Numbered from the stretch's first letter, positions 29,114 through 38,872 are shown. The stretch is 64,000 nt of DNA from Psychrobacillus sp. BL-248-WT-3 (GCF_012843435.1 NZ_JABAFC010000001.1:62001-126000), one strand, 5' to 3'. Notes: generated by a model not told the origin, from the letters alone. Program-made: numbers and translations.

Positions 29114-29923
29114 ATGAAAATGTTAAACCTATTTATTGTCTCAGACTCCATTGGGGAAACTGGCGAGCTAGTAGCTAGAGCTGCAGTAAGCCAATTTAGA
29201 CCAGGTCTGCAGCATACCAAACTAAAAAGATTTACCCATATCGATTCTTTGGATCATATAAAAGAAATTACTGCTTTAGCTAAAGACCAGAATGCAAGTA
29301 TCTTATATACATTAGTTCAACAGGAAATGAGAGAAGCTATTGTTAAGTATTGCAAAGAATATGACTTAGAGTGTGTAGATCTTATCGGCCCTGTAATTAA
29401 TCTACTTGAAAAGAAACTAGATGAAAAATCTTTTGAAGAGCCTGGTCTCGTTCGAAAGCTGGATGAAGATTACTTTAAAAAAATTGAAGCAGTAGAGTTT
29501 GCTGTAAAATATGACGATGGAAGAGATCCAAGAGGGTTATTGCAGGCGGATATTGTACTAATAGGTGTCTCCCGCACTTCTAAAACACCTTTATCGCAAT
29601 ACTTGGCAAACAAACGCTATAAGGTTGCGAACGTACCATTAGTTCCAGAAGTAGAGCCGCCAGAAGAACTTTTCCAAATAGATCCTTCGAAATGCTTCGG
29701 TCTTATCATTACTCCTGACAAATTAAACTCCATTAGAAGAGAAAGATTAATCGCAATTGGTCTTAAAGATGATGCATCTTACGCCAAAGTAGAACGTATT
29801 AATGAAGAAATTGCGCATTTTCAAAAAGTGGTAGAAAGAATTGGCTGTAAGGTTATTGATGTGACAAATCGAGCGGTAGAAGAAACAGCAAATCTAGTAA
29901 TAACTCAAATTCAACAAAAATAA
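29114..29923 (+). CDS. yqfL: Pyruvate, phosphate dikinase regulatory protein-like kinase/phosphorylase (YqfL)
   Basis: 269 residues, DUF299 family. Members are bifunctional ADP-dependent kinases and Pi-dependent phosphorylases acting on PPDK or PEP synthetase; in B. subtilis YqfL is also implicated in CcpN function. The P-loop-like motif is GVSRTSKTPLSQYLANK, with FIVSDSIGETGE at the N-terminus. ATG 29114 is used because GAGGAG lies 7 bases upstream; an in-frame ATG at 29099 overlaps the ccpN stop. The pairing with ccpN suggests control of glycolytic versus gluconeogenic flow. Confidence 0.92.
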   Translation: MKMLNLFIVSDSIGETGELVARAAVSQFRPGLQHTKLKRFTHIDSLDHIKEITALAKDQNASILYTLVQQEMREAIVKYCKEYDLECVDLIGPVINLLEKKLDEKSFEEPGLVRKLDEDYFKKIEAVEFAVKYDDGRDPRGLLQADIVLIGVSRTSKTPLSQYLANKRYKVANVPLVPEVEPPEELFQIDPSKCFGLIITPDKLNSIRRERLIAIGLKDDASYAKVERINEEIAHFQKVVERIGCKVIDVTNRAVEETANLVITQIQQK

Positions 29924-30078
29924 TTTGAAATTTTGGACCGATTCACAATTGTGAAAAGGTTTTTTTATGTACGAAAGCGAATTAAAAGTATAGATTAATA
30001 TATTGAAATGTTTTATAATATTTATTTGTGGAAAAAAGAAATTTTTCGTATTATCATGTAAATATTTTGTCGATTCTT

Positions 30079-30107
30079 GCAGGATTTTTCTTAAGTCTCT
30101 CGAATTA
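30079..30107 (+). promoter_or_regulatory. SigH-like promoter before dnaG-rpoD
   Basis: GCAGGATTT (30079-30087) matches the SigH -35 consensus RNAGGAWWW fully; after 11 bp, CTCGAATTA (30099-30107) matches the -10 RNNGAATWW except at the first base. The start would be about 25 bases before dnaG. SigH control of the sigA operon is known in B. subtilis, although the exact promoter there may lie elsewhere. Confidence 0.5.
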
Positions 30108-30138
30108 ATACTAAGTAGTAAGTAAAGATGGTGAATTC

Positions 30139-31980
30139 ATGAATCGTATAGAAGAAGAAGTAATCGAACAAGTTAGAAATAATACAGACATAGTTGATGT
30201 AATTAGTGAATTTGTTCAGCTTACAAAAAGAGGTAGAAACTTTTTCGGTCTCTGTCCATTTCATGGTGAACAAACCCCATCTTTTTCTGTCACTCAAGAA
30301 AAGCAAATTTTTCATTGCTTTGGCTGTGGAGCTGGTGGAAATGTAATTACGTTTTTAATGGACATTGAGAATCTCTCATTCCATGAAGCTGTTAGTAAAT
30401 TAGGTAGCCGTCTAGGAATGCAGATTGAACATAAGGCAACCGAAATTTCTGAAGAGAAAGCACCGGTCTCCAAAGAAGTATCTCTTATGAAAAAAGCGCA
30501 TGAATTTGCTAGCGAATATTTTCATCATCTTTTACTTCACACGGAGGAAGGAGAAAATGCATTACATTACTTACAAGAAAGAGGGTTTTCTACCGAACTC
30601 ATCGAAAAGTATAAAATAGGATGGTCATTGCCTAGTTGGGATGCCCTAACTACCTTATTAGAGAGAAAAGGTATGGATTTGCAAGAAATTGAGAAAACTG
30701 GACTTATTATTAGAAAAGAAAATGAATTGAAGTATTTTGACCGCTTTCGTGGGAGAATTATGTTTCCTGTTTTCGACGAAACTGGCCATGTAGTTGCCTT
30801 CTCTGGAAGGATTCTTGGTAAGAAGGAAAATGAAGCCAAATATTTAAATAGTCCTGAATCTCCTATCTTTCAAAAAAGCCAGATACTCTATAACTTAGAT
30901 AAAGCGCGACTAGACATTAGGAAAAAACGCAACGTGGTTATTTTTGAAGGCTTTTTAGATGTTATATCGGCGTCTAAAGCGGGTATAACAAATGGTGTTG
31001 CAACAATGGGAACAGCATTAACGTCTCAACATATAACCAAGCTGAATAGACTAACCTCCAATGTTACCCTTTGTTTCGATGGAGACAAGGCAGGGATGGA
31101 AGCAGCAAAAAGAGCAGCAATCTCTTTACAAGGGCAAAATATTCAGACAGAGGTTGCGATTATTCCGGATGCTATGGATCCAGATGATTATATTAAGAAT
31201 TATGGGGAAGAAGCTTTTAAGGAGAAAATTATTGAAAAGCCCCATTCTTATCTTTCATTTATGATGATTGTTTCCAAAAGAGATAAGAATTTTAATAACG
31301 AAAATGATACCCTTCAGTATATTCAAGAAATATTGGAAATACTGAGTGAGAGAAGCTCTTCTGTAGAAAGGGATCTGTATGTTCGACAGCTTTCTCAGGA
31401 AACAAATGTATCCGAAGAAGCTATTTATCAACATTTACGGAAAATACAGGGGAAAAAAGCAAGAGACACTAAAAGTAGTAATCATAGCAACAATTCCATT
31501 CCTTTAGCTGCTCCTCAAGAGCTGCCTAAAAAGAAACGAACTCTTTCAGCTGATGAACGAGCAGAAAGAATTTTATTAGCACATATGCTCCATAATCCGC
31601 AGGTAATTGACATTGCAATTAGAACTATAAGTGATGGCCCGTGTTTTATAAGGGACGCATACGAAGCTGCGTACGTTCGTTTGATGGGGTATTACGAAGA
31701 TTATCCGGAAGGTGACTATCAACGGTTTTTAGAAGTATTAAACGACGGTGAATTAAGGAAAATAGTAATGGAAGCTGCGCTCTCAGAACGTGATCCAGAA
31801 CATGAAACTGAAGAAGTCATGGACTGTTTGCGCCATATTAGAAAGTACCGGATAGAGCAGCAAATTGGGCAAAAGTTACATGAAGCTAAAGAGGCTGAAA
31901 AAATGACGGATATAACTAAAGCGCTCCAACTGGCACAAGAGGCCATTCAGTTAAAAAAATCTTTAGTAAATTTTCAATAA
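30139..31980 (+). CDS. dnaG: DNA primase
   Basis: 613-residue replication primase that lays down RNA primers at the fork. N-terminal CHC2 zinc finger ([13 protein letters not shown] ... [11 protein letters not shown], about residues 40-65), then the catalytic core with TOPRIM residues in [13 protein letters not shown] and [15 protein letters not shown], and a C-terminal helicase-interaction domain after a Ser/Asn-rich linker (about 440-470). It precedes rpoD in the conserved macromolecular synthesis arrangement; rpsU, the classical third member, is 16 kb away here. Confidence 0.97.
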   Translation: MNRIEEEVIEQVRNNTDIVDVISEFVQLTKRGRNFFGLCPFHGEQTPSFSVTQEKQIFHCFGCGAGGNVITFLMDIENLSFHEAVSKLGSRLGMQIEHKATEISEEKAPVSKEVSLMKKAHEFASEYFHHLLLHTEEGENALHYLQERGFSTELIEKYKIGWSLPSWDALTTLLERKGMDLQEIEKTGLIIRKENELKYFDRFRGRIMFPVFDETGHVVAFSGRILGKKENEAKYLNSPESPIFQKSQILYNLDKARLDIRKKRNVVIFEGFLDVISASKAGITNGVATMGTALTSQHITKLNRLTSNVTLCFDGDKAGMEAAKRAAISLQGQNIQTEVAIIPDAMDPDDYIKNYGEEAFKEKIIEKPHSYLSFMMIVSKRDKNFNNENDTLQYIQEILEILSERSSSVERDLYVRQLSQETNVSEEAIYQHLRKIQGKKARDTKSSNHSNNSIPLAAPQELPKKKRTLSADERAERILLAHMLHNPQVIDIAIRTISDGPCFIRDAYEAAYVRLMGYYEDYPEGDYQRFLEVLNDGELRKIVMEAALSERDPEHETEEVMDCLRHIRKYRIEQQIGQKLHEAKEAEKMTDITKALQLAQEAIQLKKSLVNFQ

Positions 31981-32008
31981 TCATCCGGTAGTAAAAGGAG
32001 GAATTCTT

Positions 32009-33136
32009 ATGGCGGACAAGTCTGAACGTACAAAAGAAACGGACATCGAATTATCATTATTAGAAGCAAAGAAACAACTGATTGAGTTAGGTAAAAAGAA
32101 TGGTGAGGTAACTTATCATGATATAGCAGATAAATTAGCGTCTTTCGATTTAGAATCAGATCAAATCGAGGAATTCATTGATCAGCTAGAAGGCAAGGGT
32201 ATTGAACTTGGGCGTAAAGCTGGAGATGAGGAAGATTTAGATCGTTTGATGAAGGGGAAGGAAGAAGAAACTTTTGACCTTAATGATTTAAGTGTTCCCC
32301 CAGGTGTTAAAATCAATGATCCTGTACGCATGTACTTAAAAGAAATTGGTCGAGTAGACCTTTTAAAGGCATCAGAGGAAATTGCACTTGCTGAAAGAAT
32401 AGAGCAAGGTGATGAAGAAGCGAGAAAGCGTCTAGCAGAGGCGAACTTACGTTTAGTTGTAAGTATTGCGAAGCGATATGTTGGTCGTGGTATGCTTTTC
32501 TTAGATTTAATTCAAGAAGGAAATATGGGTCTTATTAAAGCAGTAGAGAAATTCGATCACAGAAAAGGATTTAAATTCAGTACGTATGCAACTTGGTGGA
32601 TTCGCCAGGCAATAACTCGTGCAATTGCTGACCAAGCAAGAACTATTCGTATACCAGTGCATATGGTCGAAACAATTAACAAACTGATTCGTGTGCAACG
32701 TCAATTACTTCAAGACTTAGGACGTGAGCCTTCTCCAGAAGAAATTGGAGAAGAAATGGATCTTCCAGCAGAAAAAGTTCGTGAAATCTTGAAAATTGCT
32801 CAAGAGCCTGTTTCCTTAGAAACACCTATTGGGGAAGAAGATGATTCACATTTAGGTGATTTTATTGAAGATGCCGATGCACAGTCACCATCGGATCATG
32901 CAGCATATGAGCTTCTTAAAGAGCAATTAGAAGATGTACTAGACACTTTAACTGACCGTGAAGAAAATGTACTCCGTTTACGATTTGGTTTAGATGATGG
33001 ACGTACAAGAACACTTGAAGAAGTAGGTAAAGTTTTTGGTGTTACTCGTGAACGTATTCGTCAAATTGAAGCGAAGGCATTAAGAAAATTACGCCATCCT
33101 TCTAGAAGCAAACGTTTAAAAGATTTCTTAGAATAA
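32009..33136 (+). CDS. rpoD: Primary RNA polymerase sigma factor SigA (RpoD)
   Basis: 375 residues, the size of the compact Firmicutes housekeeping sigma. A short acidic region 1.1, then region 1.2 ([16 protein letters not shown]), region 2 ([20 protein letters not shown] and [20 protein letters not shown], which melts the -10), region 3, and region 4 with [19 protein letters not shown] binding the -35. AAAGGAGG lies upstream of the ATG. It recognises the TTGACA/TATAAT promoters seen across this window. Two terminators follow. Confidence 0.98.
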   Translation: MADKSERTKETDIELSLLEAKKQLIELGKKNGEVTYHDIADKLASFDLESDQIEEFIDQLEGKGIELGRKAGDEEDLDRLMKGKEEETFDLNDLSVPPGVKINDPVRMYLKEIGRVDLLKASEEIALAERIEQGDEEARKRLAEANLRLVVSIAKRYVGRGMLFLDLIQEGNMGLIKAVEKFDHRKGFKFSTYATWWIRQAITRAIADQARTIRIPVHMVETINKLIRVQRQLLQDLGREPSPEEIGEEMDLPAEKVREILKIAQEPVSLETPIGEEDDSHLGDFIEDADAQSPSDHAAYELLKEQLEDVLDTLTDREENVLRLRFGLDDGRTRTLEEVGKVFGVTRERIRQIEAKALRKLRHPSRSKRLKDFLE

Positions 33137-33141
33137 TCAAG

Positions 33142-33169
33142 AGACATCCTGACAAAGGGTGTCTTTTTT
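33142..33169 (+). terminator. rpoD terminator
   Basis: AGACATCC (33142-33149) pairs with GGGTGTCT (33157-33164), one G-T pair, followed by a T-run. Confidence 0.75.
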
Positions 33170-33198
33170 ACAGGTTTTTTTAGTGCCTTTTTTCTCCT

Positions 33199-33230
33199 GA
33201 AAAGTGGGATTACCCATCTCACTTTTCTTT
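33199..33230 (+). terminator. Second hairpin after rpoD
   Basis: GAAAAGTG (33199-33206) and CACTTTTC (33220-33227) form an 8-bp stem followed by TTT. It may back up the first terminator. Confidence 0.55.
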
Positions 33231-33311
33231 TATTTCAAGGTGTTCGTAAAAATGCACTTGAAACTAGCCGAAAAGATTAGTATAAAAAGATATAGGGAAA
33301 AGAGGATGGAT

Positions 33312-33881
33312 ATGTCTATTCAACGAAAAAAAGTAATATTGAATGAAATTGCTTTTTGGAAGCAAAATAAGCTACTTCCCGAGCATTACTGTGATTTTCT
33401 TACAGCTCTTTATGCTCAAGGGGAAGGAGAGGGAACTGAAGGAACCAACGAAGGTATACTAGCAAAGGAAGCGAAAAAGTCGAAGCTGAAAGTGATCTCG
33501 GCTACTTCTATTATAAGTCTCATTACGCTCGCACTTTTAGGCTCACTAGTTTTCATAACAACGGCCGTTATTATACCAATTATTTTATCGGGGATTGCAA
33601 TTCTAGTTTTTACGTACATATCTATTAAAAAGTTTAGTCAAAGTTCAATCTTACCACCCTTACTATTAGTATTTTCTGCGTTATTACTATTAGGAATTAC
33701 TTTTAAAATATGGGAAGCTTTTTTCATAACGGAGCCTACTACACTAGTAATTATGATTGCAGTTAACTGCATATTATGGTTATTTTCTGGCTTTCGTTTG
33801 AAGCTAATTTATTTTACTATTTCCGGTATTGTGGGACTCTTATTGATATTTATATACATCTCTATTACATTTTTTACATAG
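33312..33881 (+). CDS. Unknown multi-pass membrane protein
   Basis: 189 residues from ATG 33312, 6 bases after AGAGG; a much longer in-frame extension from 33204 covers the terminator and lacks a ribosome binding site. A cytoplasmic N-terminal part (ILNEIAFWKQNKLLPEHYCD, then Gly/Glu-rich to about residue 60) is followed by four or five hydrophobic helices to the C-terminus. The N-terminal helix resembles the short segments found before membrane domains in DUF2157-like proteins, but I do not recognise a family firmly. It is a single gene between rpoD and the acyl-CoA dehydrogenase, with its own terminator. Confidence 0.65.
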   Translation: MSIQRKKVILNEIAFWKQNKLLPEHYCDFLTALYAQGEGEGTEGTNEGILAKEAKKSKLKVISATSIISLITLALLGSLVFITTAVIIPIILSGIAILVFTYISIKKFSQSSILPPLLLVFSALLLLGITFKIWEAFFITEPTTLVIMIAVNCILWLFSGFRLKLIYFTISGIVGLLLIFIYISITFFT

Positions 33882-33900
33882 AATACAATTTTTAATGATT

Positions 33901-33935
33901 GAAATTTCACGTGACCAGTGGAATTTCTTTTTTTT
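33901..33935 (+). terminator. Terminator of the membrane protein gene
   Basis: GAAATTTCAC (33901-33910) pairs with GTGGAATTTC (33918-33927), one G-T pair, followed by eight T. Confidence 0.8.
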
Positions 33936-34115
33936 GAGTTAATGAACCAACACATGCGCATAGAGAGTGCTCCATAGAAAGCTTTCCGACAGAAGTGGAT
34001 GTACTTTCTTTAAATGTATTTTATATTCTCTTTTGGGATTAAAAGATTAAGAAAGAAAAATAGATTCAAATTCGTTTTAATATGATTATTTACATAATCT
34101 TTTGTATAATAAAAA

Positions 34116-34129
34116 AGTAAGCGTTTTTA
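34116..34129. promoter_or_regulatory. Weak cre-like site upstream of the acyl-CoA dehydrogenase gene
   Basis: AGTAAGCGTTTTTA matches the CcpA operator consensus TGNAANCGNWWNCA at most fixed positions but misses the first T and the C near the end. It lies just downstream of a TATAAT at 34105-34110. Carbon catabolite control of fatty-acid degradation is common in Bacillales, but this match alone is weak. Confidence 0.3.
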
Positions 34130-34151
34130 TTTACAAAGGGGATGGAATAAA

Positions 34152-35291
34152 ATGAATTTTGATTTAACGCAGGAACACCAAATGATTCGTAAAACGATTC
34201 GAGAGTTTGCTAGTGAGGTTGTAGCTCCCGGAGCAATTGAGCGAGACAAAACGAAGGAATTTCCAAAAGAAATCTTTAAACAGTTAGCCGACATGGGGAT
34301 GATGGGCTTACCGTTTTCAGAGGAGTATGGTGGAGCAGGAGCTGATACAGTTAGCTTTGCTATTGTGACTGAAGAATTGAGTCGTGCCTGTGCATCAACT
34401 GGTATTACCTATTCAGCTCATATATCACTAGGCGGAGCACCGCTAAGCTTGTTCGGAACAGAAGAACAAAAACAAAAGTACTTAGTTCCAATTTGTACGG
34501 GAGAATCTTTAGGTGCTTTTGGATTAACGGAGCCAAATGCTGGATCAGATGCTGGGGGAACTCAAACAACTGCAAAAGAAGAAGGTAATGATTTTGTTAT
34601 AAATGGAAGCAAGGCGTTTATTACAAACGCTAGTTATGCAAAACATCTTGCACTGACTGCTATTACAGGTATGTCAGATGGTAAAAAAGAGATTTCTGCT
34701 ATTATAGTTCCAACTGATGCAGATGGTTTTACAGTAATTGATAACTATGAAAAAATGGGGTTAAATGCCTCTAACACGACTGAATTAGTGATAGAAAATG
34801 TTAGAGTACCTCAAGAAAACTTATTAGGTAAACGAGGGAATGGTTTCAGACAATTTCTTGTTACGTTAGACGGTGGAAGAATAGGAATAGGTGCAATGGC
34901 AGTAGGGATTGCTCAAGCTGCATTTGACCGAGCTCTCCAATATTCCAAGGAACGTAAACAGTTTGGAAAAACATTATCAGAGTTTCAAATTACACAGTTT
35001 AAACTAGCAGATATGGCAATGAAGATTGAATTAGCAAGAACGATGGTGCATAAAGCTGCTTGGTTAAAGGACCAAGGACGACCGTTTGGTAAAGAGGCAT
35101 CTATGTGTAAACTATATGCTTCTGAAATTGCAATGGAGGTTGCTGATCAAGCGATTCAGCTTCATGGCGGATATGGATATATGAAAGAATATGAAGTAGA
35201 ACGCTATATGAGAGATGCAAAATTACTTGAAATTGGAGAAGGTACTTCCGAGGTCCAACGAATGGTAATAGCTAGACATATTGGTTGTTAA
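34152..35291 (+). CDS. Acyl-CoA dehydrogenase
   Basis: 379-residue FAD enzyme of beta-oxidation or branched-chain amino acid breakdown. FGLTEPNAGSDAGG (FAD and substrate binding), ISAIIVPTDADGF, GGRIGIGAMAVGIAQAAFDRA and QLHGGYGYMKEYEVERYMRDA are typical of the short/branched-chain class. The catalytic Glu is expected in EIGEGTSEVQ near the C-terminus. Closest in character to AcdA/MmgC/BkdA-type enzymes; the substrate chain length cannot be told. It stands alone between rpoD and cccA, a position where B. subtilis has no such gene; no ETF or thiolase gene is nearby. Confidence 0.92.
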   Translation: MNFDLTQEHQMIRKTIREFASEVVAPGAIERDKTKEFPKEIFKQLADMGMMGLPFSEEYGGAGADTVSFAIVTEELSRACASTGITYSAHISLGGAPLSLFGTEEQKQKYLVPICTGESLGAFGLTEPNAGSDAGGTQTTAKEEGNDFVINGSKAFITNASYAKHLALTAITGMSDGKKEISAIIVPTDADGFTVIDNYEKMGLNASNTTELVIENVRVPQENLLGKRGNGFRQFLVTLDGGRIGIGAMAVGIAQAAFDRALQYSKERKQFGKTLSEFQITQFKLADMAMKIELARTMVHKAAWLKDQGRPFGKEASMCKLYASEIAMEVADQAIQLHGGYGYMKEYEVERYMRDAKLLEIGEGTSEVQRMVIARHIGC

Positions 35292-35432
35292 ACATTAAAA
35301 ATATGTCGATTTTGTCACAAAGCTATAAAACTTTCTTCAATAACACTTTTCGTTTTCGACACAATGGAGTACAATATGAGTGTTGACTAATTCTATATTA
35401 GAAAAGATTGTATAAAAGAAGGAGGGTTAACT

Positions 35433-35816
35433 ATGCAAAAGAATCCAATTATCCCATTTATACTTATTATGGCATTTGGTATCGGTTTAATTTTCTTCCT
35501 ATCTATCGATGGAGTAGGTAATAAAGCAGAAATTACGGCTGAACATGAAGCTGCTGAAGGCGGAGAATCTGCTGAAGGTGGAGAAGAAGCTACTGCTGGT
35601 GAATTCGATCCTGAAGCACTTGCTCAAGGAAAATGTATCAGCTGTCACGGTAACACTTATGAAGGCGGAATGGGGCCATCATTAGTGGGTACAGCATTGT
35701 CTGAAGATGAAATTAAAGACATTTTAGCTAATGGTAAAGGTTCAATGCCTGGTGGTTTAGTACCAGAAGCAAACCTTGATGAAATGGCTGCTTGGGTCAA
35801 ATCTCTAGGTGAATAA
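35433..35816 (+). CDS. cccA: Membrane-anchored cytochrome c550
   Basis: 127 residues. An N-terminal uncleaved anchor (IPFILIMAFGIGLIFFL, about residues 7-24) is followed by an Ala/Glu/Gly-rich linker (about 33-57) and a small class I cytochrome c domain. Heme is attached at CISCH, with the axial Met in GSMPGG. It carries electrons near the outer face of the membrane towards cytochrome oxidase. It is monocistronic, with AAGGAGGG upstream and a strong terminator. The position between sigA and trmK is as in B. subtilis. Confidence 0.93.
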   Translation: MQKNPIIPFILIMAFGIGLIFFLSIDGVGNKAEITAEHEAAEGGESAEGGEEATAGEFDPEALAQGKCISCHGNTYEGGMGPSLVGTALSEDEIKDILANGKGSMPGGLVPEANLDEMAAWVKSLGE

Positions 35817-35826
35817 GATTTTAAGA

Positions 35827-35867
35827 AAAGACCTCTAGATTCTTTTTAAGAATCGAGGTCTTTTTTT
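35827..35867 (+). terminator. cccA terminator
   Basis: AAAGACCTC pairs with GAGGTCTTT, with an inner GATTCTT/AAGAATC stem, followed by seven T. Confidence 0.85.
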
Positions 35868-35899
35868 ATTTTTGTTATAATAATGGTGAGGTGTATAGA

Positions 35900-36592
35900 A
35901 TGAATGCGAAAAACTTATCAGATAGACTGAAAACTGTGGCATCCTTTGTCGAACAGGATACAATTTTAGCGGATATAGGAAGTGACCATGCTTATCTTCC
36001 ATGTTACTTGGTCCACCAATCCATAATCTCTAAAGCAATTGCTGGAGAGGTAGTAAAGGGACCATTTGAATCTGCAGTGAAGCAAGTGAAAAGTGAAGGC
36101 CTGGAAAAGCAAATTGAAGTGCGTTTTGGAGACGGTCTGCAAGTGATTGAAGACGAGGACCAAGTGGGCACCGTTACAATTGCTGGGATGGGTGGTCCGT
36201 TAATTGCTTCCATACTAGAAGCAGGTAAGCATAAACTTACTAACGTTCACACGCTCATTCTTCAACCGAACATTCACGCAAAAGCAATTAGAGAATGGGC
36301 AATTAAAGAAGGCTGGAATGTTGATCAAGAAACAATTTTGGAGGAGCATACCAAAATTTATGAAGTAATTGTACTTAAAAAAGGAAATATGGTGCTTAAT
36401 GAACAGGAGCTTTTATTAGGACCAATTTTAATGCAAAGCCGTACAAGTGTATTTCAGAAAAAATGGTCAGTCGAAATGAAAGAATGGGAAAGAATACTGA
36501 CTCAATTAAAAAATATTCCACCAACTCCGGAAGTTTTACAAAAAGTAGAGGAAATAGAGAATAAAATCTCGTTAGTGAAGGAGCTGTTGTAA
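35900..36592 (+). CDS. trmK: tRNA m1A22 methyltransferase TrmK
   Basis: 230-residue SAM-dependent enzyme that methylates N1 of A22 in tRNA. Motif I is ADIGSDHAYLPCYLV; TIAGMGGPLIASIL and TLILQPNIHAKAIREW follow, all typical of the COG2384 family. The ATG at 35900 is used because the GTG at 35891 lies within the GTGAGGTG Shine-Dalgarno. A C-terminal coiled-coil extension (about residues 170-230) is present as in B. subtilis YqfN. It is followed after 2 bases by yqfO, forming a two-gene unit. Confidence 0.94.
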   Translation: MNAKNLSDRLKTVASFVEQDTILADIGSDHAYLPCYLVHQSIISKAIAGEVVKGPFESAVKQVKSEGLEKQIEVRFGDGLQVIEDEDQVGTVTIAGMGGPLIASILEAGKHKLTNVHTLILQPNIHAKAIREWAIKEGWNVDQETILEEHTKIYEVIVLKKGNMVLNEQELLLGPILMQSRTSVFQKKWSVEMKEWERILTQLKNIPPTPEVLQKVEEIENKISLVKELL

Positions 36593-36594
36593 AC

Positions 36595-37713
36595 ATGAAG
36601 CAAACCAATGGACAACATCTTATTTCTATCTTTGAAGAATGGGCACCACGCTCCTTAGCGGTAGAGGGAGATTCGGTAGGTCTTCAAATCGGTAGATTAG
36701 ATAAGCTTGTTACGAAGGTGCTTGTGACATTAGATGTGAACGACGAAGTGGTTGATGAAGCAATTGAGCAAGGGTGTCAGCTAATCATTGCTCATCATCC
36801 TCCTATTTACAGTAAGCTTAAGAATATACGTACAGATATGCCACAAGGACGTCTGTTTGAAAAACTGATTAAGCATGATATTGCTGTATATGCTGCTCAT
36901 ACGAATTTGGATATAGCTACTGGAGGGGTTAATGATCTATTAGCTGAAGCACTGAAGCTAGAGAATATTTCTATATTAGAACCAACTACCTCCGAAAACT
37001 TAATGAAGCTTGAAGTATTTACTCCTAAAGAAGCTACTGAAACCGTTAGAAAGGCTCTAGCAGAGGCTGGAGCAGGTAATATAGGGGATTATAATAGCTG
37101 TAGCTTTACAACCTCTGGAGAAGGCCGGTTTAAGCCTGAGGAAAGTGCTGAGCCTTATATCGGGAAGCCAAATGAGTTAGCTGTTGTAAAAGAGGAAAAA
37201 ATAGAGGTAGTATTACCTGAATCTAAGAAAAACAAAGTATTAAGAGCCCTGTTAAATAATCATCCCTATGAAGAACCTGCATACAATTTGATGAGTTTGG
37301 ATACTCAGGTCAACGAAATGGGGCTTGGAAGAATAGGGTTATTACCAAAGAAAGTTTCTTTGGCGGATTATGCAAATACCGTCAAATCATTGCTAAACGT
37401 ACCTTTTGTTCGAGTAGTTGGACCGCTTGATAAACCCATTCAAAAGGTGGCAGTACTAGGCGGAGATGGTAACAAATATATTTCGATTGCTAAAAGGGCA
37501 GGGGCAGATGTTTTTATAACCGGGGACTTATATTTTCATATTGCACAAGATGCATTAGCGATGGGACTTGCTGTTATTGATCCTGGCCACCATATTGAAC
37601 AAATTATGAAAATTGGCGTTGTAAAATATATGCAAGCGGAGTGCCTAAATAAAAAACTGGACTGTGAATTCATCGCTTCTAAGATATCTACAGAACCTTT
37701 TAAACTTATTTGA
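36595..37713 (+). CDS. yqfO: NIF3-family dinuclear metal protein (YqfO)
   Basis: 372-residue protein of the NIF3/DUF34 family, annotated in databases as GTP cyclohydrolase 1 type 2 homologue although its reaction is not firmly known. Metal-binding segments are IIAHHPPIY, AAHTNLD and the C-terminal DPGHHIEQ. A central PII-like (cutA-like) insert (about residues 130-235) is present, as in B. subtilis YqfO and unlike the short E. coli YbgI. GAAGGAG precedes the ATG. It is co-transcribed with trmK and ends in a bidirectional terminator facing ispH. Confidence 0.93.
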   Translation: MKQTNGQHLISIFEEWAPRSLAVEGDSVGLQIGRLDKLVTKVLVTLDVNDEVVDEAIEQGCQLIIAHHPPIYSKLKNIRTDMPQGRLFEKLIKHDIAVYAAHTNLDIATGGVNDLLAEALKLENISILEPTTSENLMKLEVFTPKEATETVRKALAEAGAGNIGDYNSCSFTTSGEGRFKPEESAEPYIGKPNELAVVKEEKIEVVLPESKKNKVLRALLNNHPYEEPAYNLMSLDTQVNEMGLGRIGLLPKKVSLADYANTVKSLLNVPFVRVVGPLDKPIQKVAVLGGDGNKYISIAKRAGADVFITGDLYFHIAQDALAMGLAVIDPGHHIEQIMKIGVVKYMQAECLNKKLDCEFIASKISTEPFKLI

Positions 37714-37733
37714 CTATAACGTGCTATTCTACC

Positions 37734-37787
37734 AAAAAAATAAAGCTTCGAAAATTTTACTATTAGTAAATTTTCGAAGCTTATTTT
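37734..37787. terminator. Bidirectional terminator between yqfO and ispH
   Basis: AAGCTTCGAAAATTTTA pairs with TAAATTTTCGAAGCTT in a long stem, with A-rich and T-rich flanks on opposite sides, so it can serve both convergent genes. A related hairpin occurs after zur at 44343-44384. Confidence 0.85.
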
Positions 37788-37830
37788 AGAGTATCTTCTA
37801 TATCGACCTCTACATAATTAAGTTACTTTG

Positions 37831-38808
37831 TTAGTTAACTGTATAAGGCTCTATTTTAGTAACTGGTTTAGGAACTTTAATCTTAGGTAGAATTTTCTCG
37901 GGAAGTACTTTTTTTGTTGTATCATGAGTTGTAGGATCATTTGGATCGTATTTCTCTAAAAACTGGATGACTTCCTTAACAATCGGTGTTGGTGTGGAAG
38001 CTCCGGCAGTCACTGCTACATGGTTAACATTGTCTAGCCATTCTAATTTAAGATCAGATATATCGCCGACTCGGTAAGATGGAGTGCCTGCAATTTCCTC
38101 TGAAACTTGTGTAAGTCTATTAGAGTTATTACTCATTGGATCACCAACAACAATTAGTAGCTCAGCTTCTCCTGCTTGCTCCGCAACCGCTTCTTGTCTA
38201 ACTTGAGTGGCAAGACAAATTTCTTTGTGTACCTCAATGTGAGGAAACTTTTCTTTCAGCTTTTCCATGAGATGAACAACGTCCCATTGTGACATAGTAG
38301 TTTGATTTGTGACTAATAATTTTGTATTAGAAAGGGAAAGACTTTCAATATCCTCATTTGTTTGAACAAGATGGACTTTAGTTGGGGCAACCCCGATTGC
38401 TCCTTCAGGTTCAGGATGCCCTTTTTTCCCGATATAAATAATATCATAGCCTTCTGCTGTTTTTTCTTTTATTAAATCATGGGTAACGGTAACATCAGGG
38501 CATGTGGCATCAATGGAAACTAATCCTTTTTTGCGAGCTAATTCCTTTACCTCTGGTGAAACTCCATGCGCTGTAAAAATGACCGTTCCTGTATCGACCT
38601 TTGATAGAATATCTAAGCGATTTTCTCCATCTAAAGTAATAATACCATCCTGCTCAAATGCATCTGTTACATGTTTATTGTGAACAATCATTCCTAATAT
38701 ATAAATTGGACGTGGAAGAGATGAATCCATTGCTGCATTCCTTGCAATAACCATTGCATCCACCACACCATAACAATATCCTCTAGGCGAAATTTTTTGT
38801 ACAATCAT
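37831..38808 (-). CDS. ispH: 4-hydroxy-3-methylbut-2-enyl diphosphate reductase
   Basis: 325-residue iron-sulfur enzyme for the last step of the MEP pathway, giving isopentenyl and dimethylallyl diphosphates. The three cluster Cys are in [10 protein letters not shown] (residue 12), DATCPDV and [15 protein letters not shown] and TAHG active-site motifs and [11 protein letters not shown] are also present. A Pro/Lys-rich C-terminal tail follows. GGGAG is 10 bases upstream of the ATG and a good promoter precedes it. It shares the pathway with ispG at 46-47 kb. Confidence 0.96.
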   Translation of the reverse strand: MIVQKISPRGYCYGVVDAMVIARNAAMDSSLPRPIYILGMIVHNKHVTDAFEQDGIITLDGENRLDILSKVDTGTVIFTAHGVSPEVKELARKKGLVSIDATCPDVTVTHDLIKEKTAEGYDIIYIGKKGHPEPEGAIGVAPTKVHLVQTNEDIESLSLSNTKLLVTNQTTMSQWDVVHLMEKLKEKFPHIEVHKEICLATQVRQEAVAEQAGEAELLIVVGDPMSNNSNRLTQVSEEIAGTPSYRVGDISDLKLEWLDNVNHVAVTAGASTPTPIVKEVIQFLEKYDPNDPTTHDTTKKVLPEKILPKIKVPKPVTKIEPYTVN

Positions 38809-38843
38809 CTTTAAGAAACTCCCTTCAATACGAGCATACTCAT

Positions 38844-38872
38844 ATTATAGCGGAGGAAAGAGATGATTACAA
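38844..38872 (-). promoter_or_regulatory. SigA promoter of ispH
   Basis: On the - strand TTGTAA (38872-38867), 17 bp, then TATAAT (38849-38844), in the gap after vrrA. Confidence 0.65.

Noticed and set aside
33204-33311. N-terminal extension of the unknown membrane protein
   Set aside because: It runs through the second rpoD hairpin; AGAGG supports ATG 33312.
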